From Deltaproteobacteria bacterium (GTDB lineage: Bacteria > Myxococcota_A > Polyangia > Nannocystales > Nannocystaceae), in the NCBI GenBank assembly GCA_016709225.1, contig JADJEE010000001.1:558001-622000 (forward strand): a stretch of DNA of 64,000 bases, written 5' to 3'. Made by a program: the position numbers and the translations under genes. This document shows positions 18,601-25,539 of the stretch, piece after piece; within the stretch, counting starts at the first letter, position 1; every line of letters begins with the position of its first letter. The notes under the pieces were generated by a model. The model did no database searches. It saw only the letters and a program-made list of their open reading frames with translations, and was not told where the DNA came from.

Positions 18601-21600
18601 CTTCGCCGCGAGCTCGTGCACGCGTGACACGATGCGCGCGTCGAAGTGGTCGATCGCCAGCGCCTGCCGCAGGAACGCCAGTGCGCGCGCCGGCTGCTCG
18701 AGGTCGCGCTCGGCGATGGTCGCCATCTGCTCGAGCGTGGCGGTGCGGGCCGAGACCTCGCTGAGGAGATCGAGCCGCCGTTGCAGCGTCACCAGTGCGG
18801 CCTCGTGGTCGCCGACGTCGTGCTGCAGCCGCGCCATGGTCGCGAGACCCTCGAGGTCGGTCGAGAACTCGTGCACGAAGCGGGCGTAGGTCGCGACCGC
18901 GGCCTGCTTGTCGCCGAGGTGCTGCAGCCAGGTGTTGCTGATGGTGCCGTACAGCCGTCGCCGCTCCTCGGCGGACTCGGCCGCCAGCAGCAGCAGCTCG
19001 GCCTGGCGCACCAGCTTGCGGTGGAGGCCGGCCCGCTCGTACAGCTCGAGCAGGCTCGAGGCGACCTCGCGCCGCCCCAGCGCCAGATCCTCGCCGAGCG
19101 ACTCGAGCAGCTCGGCGGCGCCGTTGGGATCGTCGAGCTGCTCGGCGAGGATCTCGGCGCGCTCCCACGCGATGCGGAAGGCGTCGTCCTCGGTCTCGGC
19201 CAGCTCTTGGAGCTTGCCGAGCACCGCGACCAAGGGCTGCCACGCGTCCTCGCGACGATAGATGCGGACCAGGGCCTCGAGCGCACCACGGTGATCGGGG
19301 CGGCTGCGGAGCACCCGCTCGAACGAGGTGCGCGCGAGCATCGGGTCGTCGAGCGCGGCTTCGGCCAGCTGTCCCAGCCGCAGCAGGTAGTCGATCTGCC
19401 GCACGAGCGGGGTCTTGGGCGAGCCCGCGGCCTTGGTCAGCAGGGTGCCGAGCTCCTCGTTGCGCCCCGCCTTCGCGTAGGCGAGCACGAGCTTGTCGAC
19501 GATCTCGAGGTTGCCCGGGCGCAGCTCCAGCAGCTCGGTCCACAGCGAGGCCGCGCGGTCCTCGTCGGCGAGGTCGAGCTCGGCGATGCGGGCCATGCGA
19601 CGCAGCAGCTTGGCCTTGGCGTCGGGCGAGCCGGCGCTGGGCAGCTCGTGGGCGAGCACCTCGAGCAGCTCGCTGTAGCGGCCTTGCTCCTCCAGCAGCT
19701 GCTGCAACCGGTACGAGGCCTCGCGATCGTCGGCGCTGATCTCGAGGATCTGTCGGCACGCCCACTCGGCGTGCTCGAGCTGGCTCAGCTCGTGGTGCCA
19801 CAGCTCGGCCATGCGCCGCAGGATCGCGATGCGCTCGGTGCCGCTGCGGGAACGATCGTGTTGGTCGCGCAGCATGTCGACCACGCGCTCGTAGTCGCCG
19901 GCGCGGTCGTGCAGCGCTGTGAGGGCCCGGGTGGCCTGGATGTCGCTCGGCGACAGCTGGAGGATCTCGCCGTACAGCTCGATGGCGCGCTCGGGGTTGA
20001 CCTGGCGATCGCGGTAGACCTGCGTGAGGCGCTTCAGGATGTCGAGGCGCTTGGCGGGGTCCACGGTGCGCTCGAGCTCGGCCTCCTGGACCCGCACCAT
20101 GTTGTCCCACATGCGCGCGCGCTTCTCGATGCGGGCGATGTGCTTGGCCGGGCGCGCGTCGTCGGGGTACGCGGCCTGCAAGCGACCCCAGGCATCGAGC
20201 GCGCCGTCGATGTCGCCCAGGCGTCGCTCGCAGATGTCGGCGAGTTCGACGAACTCCTCCGCGAAGGCCCGCGCGTCGTAGGGGCTCTCGCCCTCGGGAT
20301 ACGCGGCGGCCTGCTCGATCTGGTAGAGGATGAGGTCGCGCAGGTGGGTCCAGTTGTGCTTGCGCCGCCAGTGCTCCTTGTAGCCCTCGAATGCGCCGGC
20401 GTTGAAGGGCTCGCGCTCGAGCACCTTGTAGAAGTAGACCGCGGCACGCTCTTCGTCGCCGAGCTCGTCGCGGCACACCATCGCGGCGCGCAGCAGGGTC
20501 TCGGTCGGGACCTCGTCGGGCATGCGCTCGATCTGTGCGTCGAGCAGGCCGACCAGCGCCCAGTGATCGCCGCTGTCGGCGTAGATCTGCTCGAGCCGGC
20601 GCCACGACTCGTCGTCGGGGCGTTGGTAGCGGCTGGCCTCCTCGAACAGCGCGCGCGCCTCCTCGCGGCGGTACAGCCGTCGATCGAGCAGCTCGGCGCG
20701 GCGCAGCTGCAGCGTGACCGCATCGGCGCCGCTGAAGTGGAACAGCCACTCGCGGTACAGCTCGTCGAGCGCGAGCCAGTCCTCGGCATCGATGAGCGTG
20801 TTCTCCAGCGCCGCGGAGGCCTGCTGGTGATCGGGCGCGAGCATCAGCGAGCGCCGCAGCAGCTTGAGCGCGCGGGGCTTGTCGCCACGTCGACGCGCGA
20901 GCTCGGCCGCCTTGTAGAAGATGTCGGCGGCCTTGGCGACGCCGTCCTCGGTGGCCTTACCGGAGGCCAGGTACAGCACACCGAAGGCCCGCAGCGCCTC
21001 GATGTCGTCGGGCACCACCTTGAGCGCGGCCTGCAGGTGGCGCGCGGCCGAGGGCACGTCGTCGAACTGCTCGGACTCGATGCTCGCGAGCCGACGGTGC
21101 AGCTCGGCCACGCGCACGCGGTCACTCGAGCCCTCGAGCTTGGCCAGCTCCTGCACCAGCTGCGCGGCCGCGGGACGCCAGGCGCCGGCGACCAGGTACA
21201 GCCGGATCAAGCGATCGCAGGCCTTGGCGTGGTTGGGATCGAGCTCGACCACGCGGGCGTAGTGCTGCACCGCCTCGCCGATCGCGAGGAAGTGCTGCTC
21301 GAGCAGCTCGGCGAGTTCGAAGTGCAGGGCGGCGGCGTCGGCCCCGGCGGGGAGCGTCTGCACGCGCCAACGCAGCAGCTCGACGAGCTCCTTGTGTGCG
21401 CCCATCAGCTCGTAGAGCTTTCGCAGTCGCTCGTGCGCGCGCAGGTTGTCGGGCCGCAGCTGCAGCGCGCGCGCGAGCGCGTGGGCGGCCTCGTCGCGAT
21501 CCTTCACGCGCTCGAGCCACAGCTCGTAGGCCTGCACGCACAGCTCGGCGGCCTTCGAGCGTTGCTCGGCGGTCGCGGTCTCGGTGGCCGCGGCGTGCAG

Positions 21601-21792
21601 CAGCAGCAGCGTCGCCAACGAGCGCCAGTCCTCGCTGTCGCGGTACTGGCGCCGCAAGCGATGGAACGCGCGTTCATCGGCCGCGTTCGCGCGGAACTCG
21701 GTCAGCTCGGCGGGTTCGCGGCTGTGGCGTCCCGGCAGGGGACACGGCAGCACGGCGGGGGCGTCGGGCGCTTGGGCCTCGTGATCGAGCAT
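12655..21792 (-). CDS. giant TPR-repeat protein (about 3,045 residues)
   Basis: One open frame of 9.1 kb is packed with tetratricopeptide repeats from about residue 60 to 2,600, for example 'ALARALQLRPDNLRAHERL' and 'FYKVLEREPFNAGAFEGY'. A Pro/Ala/acidic disordered linker (near 17,250-16,800) splits two TPR arrays. The last 400 residues are a different, helical domain ('EVRCQQPPVILAHEAAFAI', 'LGSLFKDHENEPFDSSQW'). There is no signal peptide or membrane helix, so it is probably a cytosolic scaffold. ATG 21792 (MLDHEAQAPD) was chosen because residues further upstream are shadow-like; GTG 21924 would add 44 residues. Similar giant TPR proteins are common in myxobacteria; partners and role are unknown. 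Confidence 0.88.
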   Translation of the reverse strand: MLDHEAQAPDAPAVLPCPLPGRHSREPAELTEFRANAADERAFHRLRRQYRDSEDWRSLATLLLLHAAATETATAEQRSKAAELCVQAYELWLERVKDRDEAAHALARALQLRPDNLRAHERLRKLYELMGAHKELVELLRWRVQTLPAGADAAALHFELAELLEQHFLAIGEAVQHYARVVELDPNHAKACDRLIRLYLVAGAWRPAAAQLVQELAKLEGSSDRVRVAELHRRLASIESEQFDDVPSAARHLQAALKVVPDDIEALRAFGVLYLASGKATEDGVAKAADIFYKAAELARRRGDKPRALKLLRRSLMLAPDHQQASAALENTLIDAEDWLALDELYREWLFHFSGADAVTLQLRRAELLDRRLYRREEARALFEEASRYQRPDDESWRRLEQIYADSGDHWALVGLLDAQIERMPDEVPTETLLRAAMVCRDELGDEERAAVYFYKVLEREPFNAGAFEGYKEHWRRKHNWTHLRDLILYQIEQAAAYPEGESPYDARAFAEEFVELADICERRLGDIDGALDAWGRLQAAYPDDARPAKHIARIEKRARMWDNMVRVQEAELERTVDPAKRLDILKRLTQVYRDRQVNPERAIELYGEILQLSPSDIQATRALTALHDRAGDYERVVDMLRDQHDRSRSGTERIAILRRMAELWHHELSQLEHAEWACRQILEISADDREASYRLQQLLEEQGRYSELLEVLAHELPSAGSPDAKAKLLRRMARIAELDLADEDRAASLWTELLELRPGNLEIVDKLVLAYAKAGRNEELGTLLTKAAGSPKTPLVRQIDYLLRLGQLAEAALDDPMLARTSFERVLRSRPDHRGALEALVRIYRREDAWQPLVAVLGKLQELAETEDDAFRIAWERAEILAEQLDDPNGAAELLESLGEDLALGRREVASSLLELYERAGLHRKLVRQAELLLLAAESAEERRRLYGTISNTWLQHLGDKQAAVATYARFVHEFSTDLEGLATMARLQHDVGDHEAALVTLQRRLDLLSEVSARTATLEQMATIAERDLEQPARALAFLRQALAIDHFDARIVSRVHELAAKAGLWRELLAIHEERFGYLGEAGLAGAQVDLCLEASRLAQAKCLDAPLAFEWAERGYLAALRSDLTLAAPGKHLRSLAEAHGCWRELLEAFDHEIAALERRESTDALVARLREAAGVALSRLGDAAKAIGYLQRAHRAAPLDEALADELERTAREHGAWQAVIELHGGRLGRAASDLGRYDACRAIARIYEDELHDPEKAFEWLRQAWQDLRKTDTTLADDAFEQILQVSERHRLWAMLCDLHLERARNASAGEATIAALESAAQIFDERLQDPLAAIRVLAHGLDEAGGDVLLPDIRRLSLSVDERRDGDLPPVGALVLLQLLQRLVGRSRDRDRTIALLAERAEIRELRLGDRAAAMAEWMRVLRLDPDDERAIAELERLADEGDLWQLYLMVPAAALEVAPQPVDQAQLLIRIAQLYEGSLGRPEYALRARLCAWRTRPSLPAADGDVGDEHAAIWRLAEHTGGYHTPPVPRDPMLTPTLAPPEIADAAAWIGAGLEPRLVETMPSPHAPRVEIAAPTRVGGPHTQEILLDDPDSVSAAAPAPTAARPDLAPPISVDPESLDFEDLEVDELEELDDGAELPTVDPTVAVMQAQLLQLQRADNTRASAVVVTAPPPPPRAPDQGLPALPKLTRPVLPARPRVASAWEEVALAYTEMPADSKLAKVEVALSLARLWEEGAHNLERAFQALERALLWVPRHEEALERLEGLAARHGVMERLLQAYELLLAESAMPEHVVAHNLRIAELHAAAEHWDEAESRYRAVLAVAPHHTGAMRALLDIYRGLEQHAQWAGVWSDLLEVEAPDLDADERIARTLELCHVFEQRLARPREAIERLELLARELPDRRELHDELARLLMSQRQWQQAIEALRVAADHVPDEDYRLAVLAQIADIYEHKLSLPDRAIAAWLELTELREDPVALARLQELYLATGRFEPALPIIEQRLAACDPADGETRTSLLVAKARALQEGGGDPDAATATLEELVRTAPDNDEVALALSRLYRRQGRRDDGVTLLRGHLERAAAGDEARHVRVATALAEVLDREDHDPKGALAVIAAALAQRPGVAALLRAQAKLARAVHDEALLVESLAALPDSDGLLEAADLLRARLHDNARALRLYSRVLAEAKVAADDPESPRRLASALEGLVRLRVDDGDIAGAMEFMDRQLAEMKGPTIRAQLLAEMGRITYRSTGDIAAARVRFDAALAEDPEYARAKLGLGEMLAEAGRHEEAEALLEQAVDALGLGGDPVQLAGGLLALAQVLEQSSRHADAHRRLTLAARHDPANLDIRAALVRNRVLAGRHREALMAADQLEERLAEGFERTPKQVRLLSDVFAFVAESALALKQVEEALARYRRAALLDPSNPNALEPLIGLCQERGALVEAAEAAARLAREVGDPRARGQKFIDAGMLFNDAAAALADGGDPQGPQTEAELRRAAFENIRLGLELLEEHNVAALDRTQLEVAFRATAVHDPTIALRCLDRLLLQPDLGRERRHDLLLEGSEIALAQPERAELAERFARQARELLPNSSAAVLALARVLEANGREDEIEPLVESFFAALGRRTRGTDVAPRIALLLRLAEIQRMRPEKAIAALELALELDPHALGPAERRTLAALYDAAGTQGERVLANFVEVLTVDPLDIRALAFMAAHHAELGDLDRAWALYGVLQLAAPEHTAAAAFFDGVELTSVPAGEFVPASVVPALPADGGVGEALLALQDGGAALLAEQLPRLEIPPEARVSPLGEGLLAQCWGEVLKRLGNSKVALVARHALPETLPGLDDGPEFEPGALLEVRCQQPPVILAHEAAFAIDDPAVLRFALARALHGTRPEALFAMGLRRGRFAQLLSALLQAFHPRHGRRKHHARDDDATRLSQELLRKLPMRTARQLGSLFKDHENEPFDSSQWRAWVRRAGSRIGLAIAGDLGAAICVVTGAKTPLTGAELLARAEVDDDLRDLIGFATSGAYAGVRRTLGYAARERA

Positions 21793-22094
21793 CTGCACGG
21801 CGGTCGCAGGCGGTCGTTGGAGGGGACGACCGTGGCACGGTAACACGACTTCGAGCGCCGCCGTCCCGCGGGATCGCCCCATCGCCGACGGATCGGGGGC
21901 GGCCGGTGGCGGTCGAGCGTGCACGCCCGGCGGTTCGCCGTCGGCTCCGGGCCCGCGTCAGTTCGTGTACCGTGCGGGGGCAACGGCGTACCGCACGGCA
22001 ATCGGCGCACTCCGGCACCGCCCATGGCCACGTCGGCCGCACGCCGAAACCGCCGCGGTGCCCACCCGCCGCTTCGACCCCGACACCGCAACCG
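21793..22094. promoter_or_regulatory. divergent intergenic region with inverted repeat
   Basis: This 302-bp region separates the divergent giant TPR gene and the M16 peptidase gene. It must hold both promoters, but I see no convincing -10/-35 pair. CCGTGCGG (21970-21977) and CCGCACGG (21991-21998) are perfect 8-bp inverted arms 13 bp apart, each preceded by GTA. They could be an operator or a leader hairpin. Confidence 0.4.
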
Positions 22095-24692
22095 ATGGAC
22101 AGTAGGCGATCACCAGCCACCCGCACCCCGCAACAGACGCGCCTGCGCTCCGGCGCCCGCGTCATCGTCCACCAGACGCCGCGGCGGGGTCCCGGAGCCA
22201 GCACGGTGGCCATCCAGCTGTGGATCTTCGCCGGCACCGCCGACGAGGGCCCGCGCGAGCACGGCTGCGCCCACCTGCTCGAGCACATGGTGTTCAAGCC
22301 GCTGAGCATCGATGGCAAGCGCGTCGACATCGCGTCGTCGATCGAGGCCCTGGGCGGTGACGTCAACGCGTTCACCAGCCACGACGAGACCGTCTTCCAC
22401 GCGACCGTGCCGGCGTCCGCCTTCGACGCCGCACTCGAGGCGCTGGTGCGGCCGGTCGCGCACGCGCGTCCGCTCGCGAGCGAGCTGGCGCAGGAGGCCC
22501 AGGTCGTGCTCGAGGAGATCAAGCAGTACGACGACGATCCCGGCTCGCGCGTAGTGCAGGAGATGGTCGCGGCGCTCTTCGGCGAGCACGGCTATGCCCG
22601 GCCGGTGCTGGGCTGCGCCCACGAGGTCGCGGCGCACACGCCCGCGGTGCTGCGGCGATTCTTGTCGCGCAACTACGCCGGTGATCGGCTCGCGCTGGTG
22701 GTGGCGGGTCCGCTGCCGTCGGCTCGCGTGGTCGCGGCGGCCCGCCGCGTGCTCTCGCGGTTCCCCACCGTCGCGGCGCCGCGCCGACTGCGGACCCCGA
22801 CGCCGTCGCGCGAGCCCCACGTGGTGGTCGTGCGCGACGACGTGCACGAGGCCCACGTCGCCATCGGCTGGCAGTCGCCGGCGTGGCCCGGCCCGCAGGC
22901 GGTTGCACTCGAGCTGGCCTCGTGCGTGCTCGGCTACGGCGAGTCGAGCTGGCTGGCGCGGGAGCTGCGTCGCGGTCGCGGGCTGGTGACCGACGCGCAC
23001 GCGAGCCTGATTGCGGGGCGCCAGGGCAGCACCTTCACGGTCGCGGCGCACGGGCCCGCGGCGCGCATCGAGGCCGCGACAGGCGCGATGCTCGACATGA
23101 TCGGCCTGCTGCAGCGCACGCCGGTGCTCGCCGACGAGCTGGCGCGGGCGCGCGCGGTGCTGTCGAGCGACGTCGTGTATCGCCGCGAGACCAGCAACGG
23201 CCTCGCCCACGCGCTCGGCTACTATCTGAGCCTGGGGCAGGGCATCGACCTCGACGGCCGCCTGCTCGCGATGTTGCAGGCGCAGACCCCCGCGAGCCTC
23301 CGGGATGCGGCTGCCGTGCACCTGCGGCCGCAGCGGGCCTCGATCGCCCTGGTGCTGCCGTCGTCCGAGTTCGACGCGGCGCAGGCCCGCGCGCTGCAGC
23401 GGCGCTTGCTGGCGCGGCTGAAGGGCAGCGCGCACGCGACCACCGGGCCGCAGCTGACCCGCGATCGCCACGGCATCGTCTGCACGCAGCTGCGCGGCGG
23501 CCTGCGCCTGCGCATGCGCCCCGATCCGAGCCTCGCGATGTTGGCCGGTTGGATGGTGTGGCCCGGCGGTCAGCGCATCGAGCCCGCGGCGCTCGCCGGC
23601 GCGAGCCCGCTGATGGCGACCCTGCTCACGCGCGGCACCGACGAGCGCGACGGCGATGCGCTGGCACGCGAGATCGAGGGCTGCGCCGCGGTGCTCGACG
23701 GCGTGTCGGGGCGCAACAGCGTGGGCCTGCACTTCGAGTGCCTCGCGCCCGATCGCGCGCTGCTGCTGCGGCGGCTGATCGAGTGCGCCCGCGCGCCGCG
23801 CTTCGCCGACGACGAGCTGGCCAACGAGCGGCGCCTGGCCATCGAGGAACTCGCCGCCGACCGCGACGATCTCGCGGGGCTGGCGTTCCAGGCCGCGGCC
23901 GAGCGCCTCTACGGCGCGCACGCCTACGGCCGCCGCCGCCGCGGCACGCCGCAGACGCTCGCCGCGGTCGATCGCGCCGCGCTGCGCAAGCTATGGCGCA
24001 CGCACTATCCGGTCGGTCGCGCGTGCCTGGCCCTTTGCGGCGACTTCGACCCGGCCGAGATCGTCGATCTGCTCGAGGGCCTCGAGGGCGACGCGAGCGC
24101 GCCGCCGTCACGCACGCGCTGGCCGGGCCCACGACCGCAGCTGGCCGAGCGCCGCAGCCATCGCGTGCGACGCAGCCGCGAGCAGGCCCACGTGGTGCAT
24201 GCGTGGCCGGGCCTCACGTTGTCCGATCCGCGGGTCTGGGCGATGGAGGTGCTGACCACGGTGCTCGGCGGCCAGGCCGGTCGGCTGTTCGCCGCGCTGC
24301 GCGAGGACGAGCCGCTGGTCTATCACGTGTCGGCGTCGTCGAGTGAAGGGCTCGACGCCGGCCACGTGGCGTTCTACGCCGCAACCTCGCCCGACAAGCT
24401 CGCGCGCACCCACGCGGCGCTCGAGCGCGAGCGCCGGCGGGTCTGCGGCGGTGACGTGCGGGTCGACGAAGTCGAGCGCGCGCAGGCGTACCTCGTCGGC
24501 CAGGCCGAGGCTGCGCTGCAGCGAAGGGGACGAATCGCGTCGATGATGGCGTTCAACGAGATCTACGGGCTCGGCTACGCCGCACACCACGACTATGCGG
24601 CGCGCATCGAGGCGGTGCGGGTTGCCGATCTGGTGCAGCTGGCTCGCACGCTGCTGCGCGACGACAAGCAAGTCACCATCACCGTCGCGTGA
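22095..24692 (+). CDS. M16 family zinc peptidase, two-domain (pitrilysin-like)
   Basis: The 865-residue protein has two M16 halves. The first carries the inverted zinc motif HLLEH (residues 60-64, in 'EHGCAHLLEHMVF'), with the distal glutamates in 'VVLEEIKQYDDDP'. The second half (about 460-865), with 'DELANERRLAIEELAADRDD', lacks HxxEH, as expected for the inactive partner domain. Family members degrade peptides or process exported proteins; PqqL and insulysin are relatives. No signal peptide is seen with ATG 22095, which follows the intergenic region, so the enzyme appears cytosolic. The 3' end converges with the CPBP gene. Confidence 0.88.
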   Translation: MDSRRSPATRTPQQTRLRSGARVIVHQTPRRGPGASTVAIQLWIFAGTADEGPREHGCAHLLEHMVFKPLSIDGKRVDIASSIEALGGDVNAFTSHDETVFHATVPASAFDAALEALVRPVAHARPLASELAQEAQVVLEEIKQYDDDPGSRVVQEMVAALFGEHGYARPVLGCAHEVAAHTPAVLRRFLSRNYAGDRLALVVAGPLPSARVVAAARRVLSRFPTVAAPRRLRTPTPSREPHVVVVRDDVHEAHVAIGWQSPAWPGPQAVALELASCVLGYGESSWLARELRRGRGLVTDAHASLIAGRQGSTFTVAAHGPAARIEAATGAMLDMIGLLQRTPVLADELARARAVLSSDVVYRRETSNGLAHALGYYLSLGQGIDLDGRLLAMLQAQTPASLRDAAAVHLRPQRASIALVLPSSEFDAAQARALQRRLLARLKGSAHATTGPQLTRDRHGIVCTQLRGGLRLRMRPDPSLAMLAGWMVWPGGQRIEPAALAGASPLMATLLTRGTDERDGDALAREIEGCAAVLDGVSGRNSVGLHFECLAPDRALLLRRLIECARAPRFADDELANERRLAIEELAADRDDLAGLAFQAAAERLYGAHAYGRRRRGTPQTLAAVDRAALRKLWRTHYPVGRACLALCGDFDPAEIVDLLEGLEGDASAPPSRTRWPGPRPQLAERRSHRVRRSREQAHVVHAWPGLTLSDPRVWAMEVLTTVLGGQAGRLFAALREDEPLVYHVSASSSEGLDAGHVAFYAATSPDKLARTHAALERERRRVCGGDVRVDEVERAQAYLVGQAEAALQRRGRIASMMAFNEIYGLGYAAHHDYAARIEAVRVADLVQLARTLLRDDKQVTITVA

Positions 24693-24715
24693 GCGCCCCG
24701 CTGCGGGCGGCTCAC
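24689..24715. terminator. bidirectional terminator-like hairpin spanning both stop codons
   Basis: GTGAGC-GCCC (24689-24698) pairs with GGGC and GCTCAC (24705-24708, 24710-24715), with one bulged G and loop CGCTGC. It contains the stop of the M16 gene (24690-24692) and the stop of the convergent CPBP gene (24712-24714), so one hairpin may end both transcripts. Confidence 0.6.
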
Positions 24716-25467
24716 TGCAACGACAGCACGTAGACGTCGTACAGCGCGTGGGTCCAGGCCGCGACCGCGAAGCCACGCACGCGGTACACCACCGCGAAGA
24801 AGACCCCCGCCAGTGTGCGGTAGACGAACGCGGCGAACGTGAAGGGCTCGCCGCTGCTGCCGACGTGGTGCGCGAGCGAGAACACCAGCGACGACACCAA
24901 CAGGGCCAGCAGCCACGCCCGGCGCTCGCCGGTGAGCCCTGTGAGCAGCCACGCGCAGGCGCCCATCACCAACACGCGGAACACCAGCTCCTCGTGGAAC
25001 CCGGCGCCGGCGGAGATGACCACCACGTCGGCTGCACCCGGTCCGCCGCCGACGCTCAGGCCGGGAATCACGCCGAGCGCCCGGTCCATCACGAACACGA
25101 TGAGGGTGCCCATGGTCAGGGCATAGACCGCCGACTCCGCCATGGCCGGCACGAACGCGCGGGGATGGAATCGATCGCGGCGCGCGAGCACCAGCAGCAC
25201 CGCCGCGTACACGACCAGCAGCGCCACGAGGATCGCGAGGTAGTTGTGGAGGTCGCGTTCCGCCAGATCGACGAGCGATCGCGTCAGCACGTCGACGCCG
25301 TTCTGACCGCGCCCGCCGAGGATGCCCAGCTGGTAGGTGAGGAACAGCGGGAACACCAGCACCGCGCTGGTCAGCCCGTCGACGCGGGTCGCGAGGTGAC
25401 GCTGCCACGCACCCGCGGGGGCGCGGGTACGTGGCTCGTCGTCGTCGTCATCCACGGTGCGGGCCAT
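24712..25467 (-). CDS. CPBP-family intramembrane metalloprotease
   Basis: This 251-residue membrane protein of about seven helices has the three CPBP (Abi, CAAX-protease-like) motifs: 'GFHEELVFRVLVMG' (EExxxR), 'FSLAHHVG' (second motif His) and 'WTHALYDVYV' (third motif). These form the active site of Rce1-like glutamate proteases. A short acidic cytoplasmic N-terminus (DDDDDE) precedes the first helix. In bacteria such proteins cut membrane-bound or secreted peptides; the substrate here is unknown. It is downstream of the zinc-ribbon/coiled-coil gene on the same strand, 72 bp apart. Confidence 0.88.
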   Translation of the reverse strand: MARTVDDDDDEPRTRAPAGAWQRHLATRVDGLTSAVLVFPLFLTYQLGILGGRGQNGVDVLTRSLVDLAERDLHNYLAILVALLVVYAAVLLVLARRDRFHPRAFVPAMAESAVYALTMGTLIVFVMDRALGVIPGLSVGGGPGAADVVVISAGAGFHEELVFRVLVMGACAWLLTGLTGERRAWLLALLVSSLVFSLAHHVGSSGEPFTFAAFVYRTLAGVFFAVVYRVRGFAVAAWTHALYDVYVLSLQ

Positions 25468-25539
25468 GGTGTTGACCCCACGCAGGGGGCGCGATCTTCA
25501 CGCCGCGGGGCCCGGCCGGGCGACCCGCGGCGCGCGACG

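Noticed and set aside
14113..21843. Very long plus-strand open frames (over 1,000 codons) opposite the giant TPR gene
   Set aside because: High GC leaves few stops in antisense frames. They are rich in His/Gln/Arg/Leu with no domain, and they mirror the real gene.
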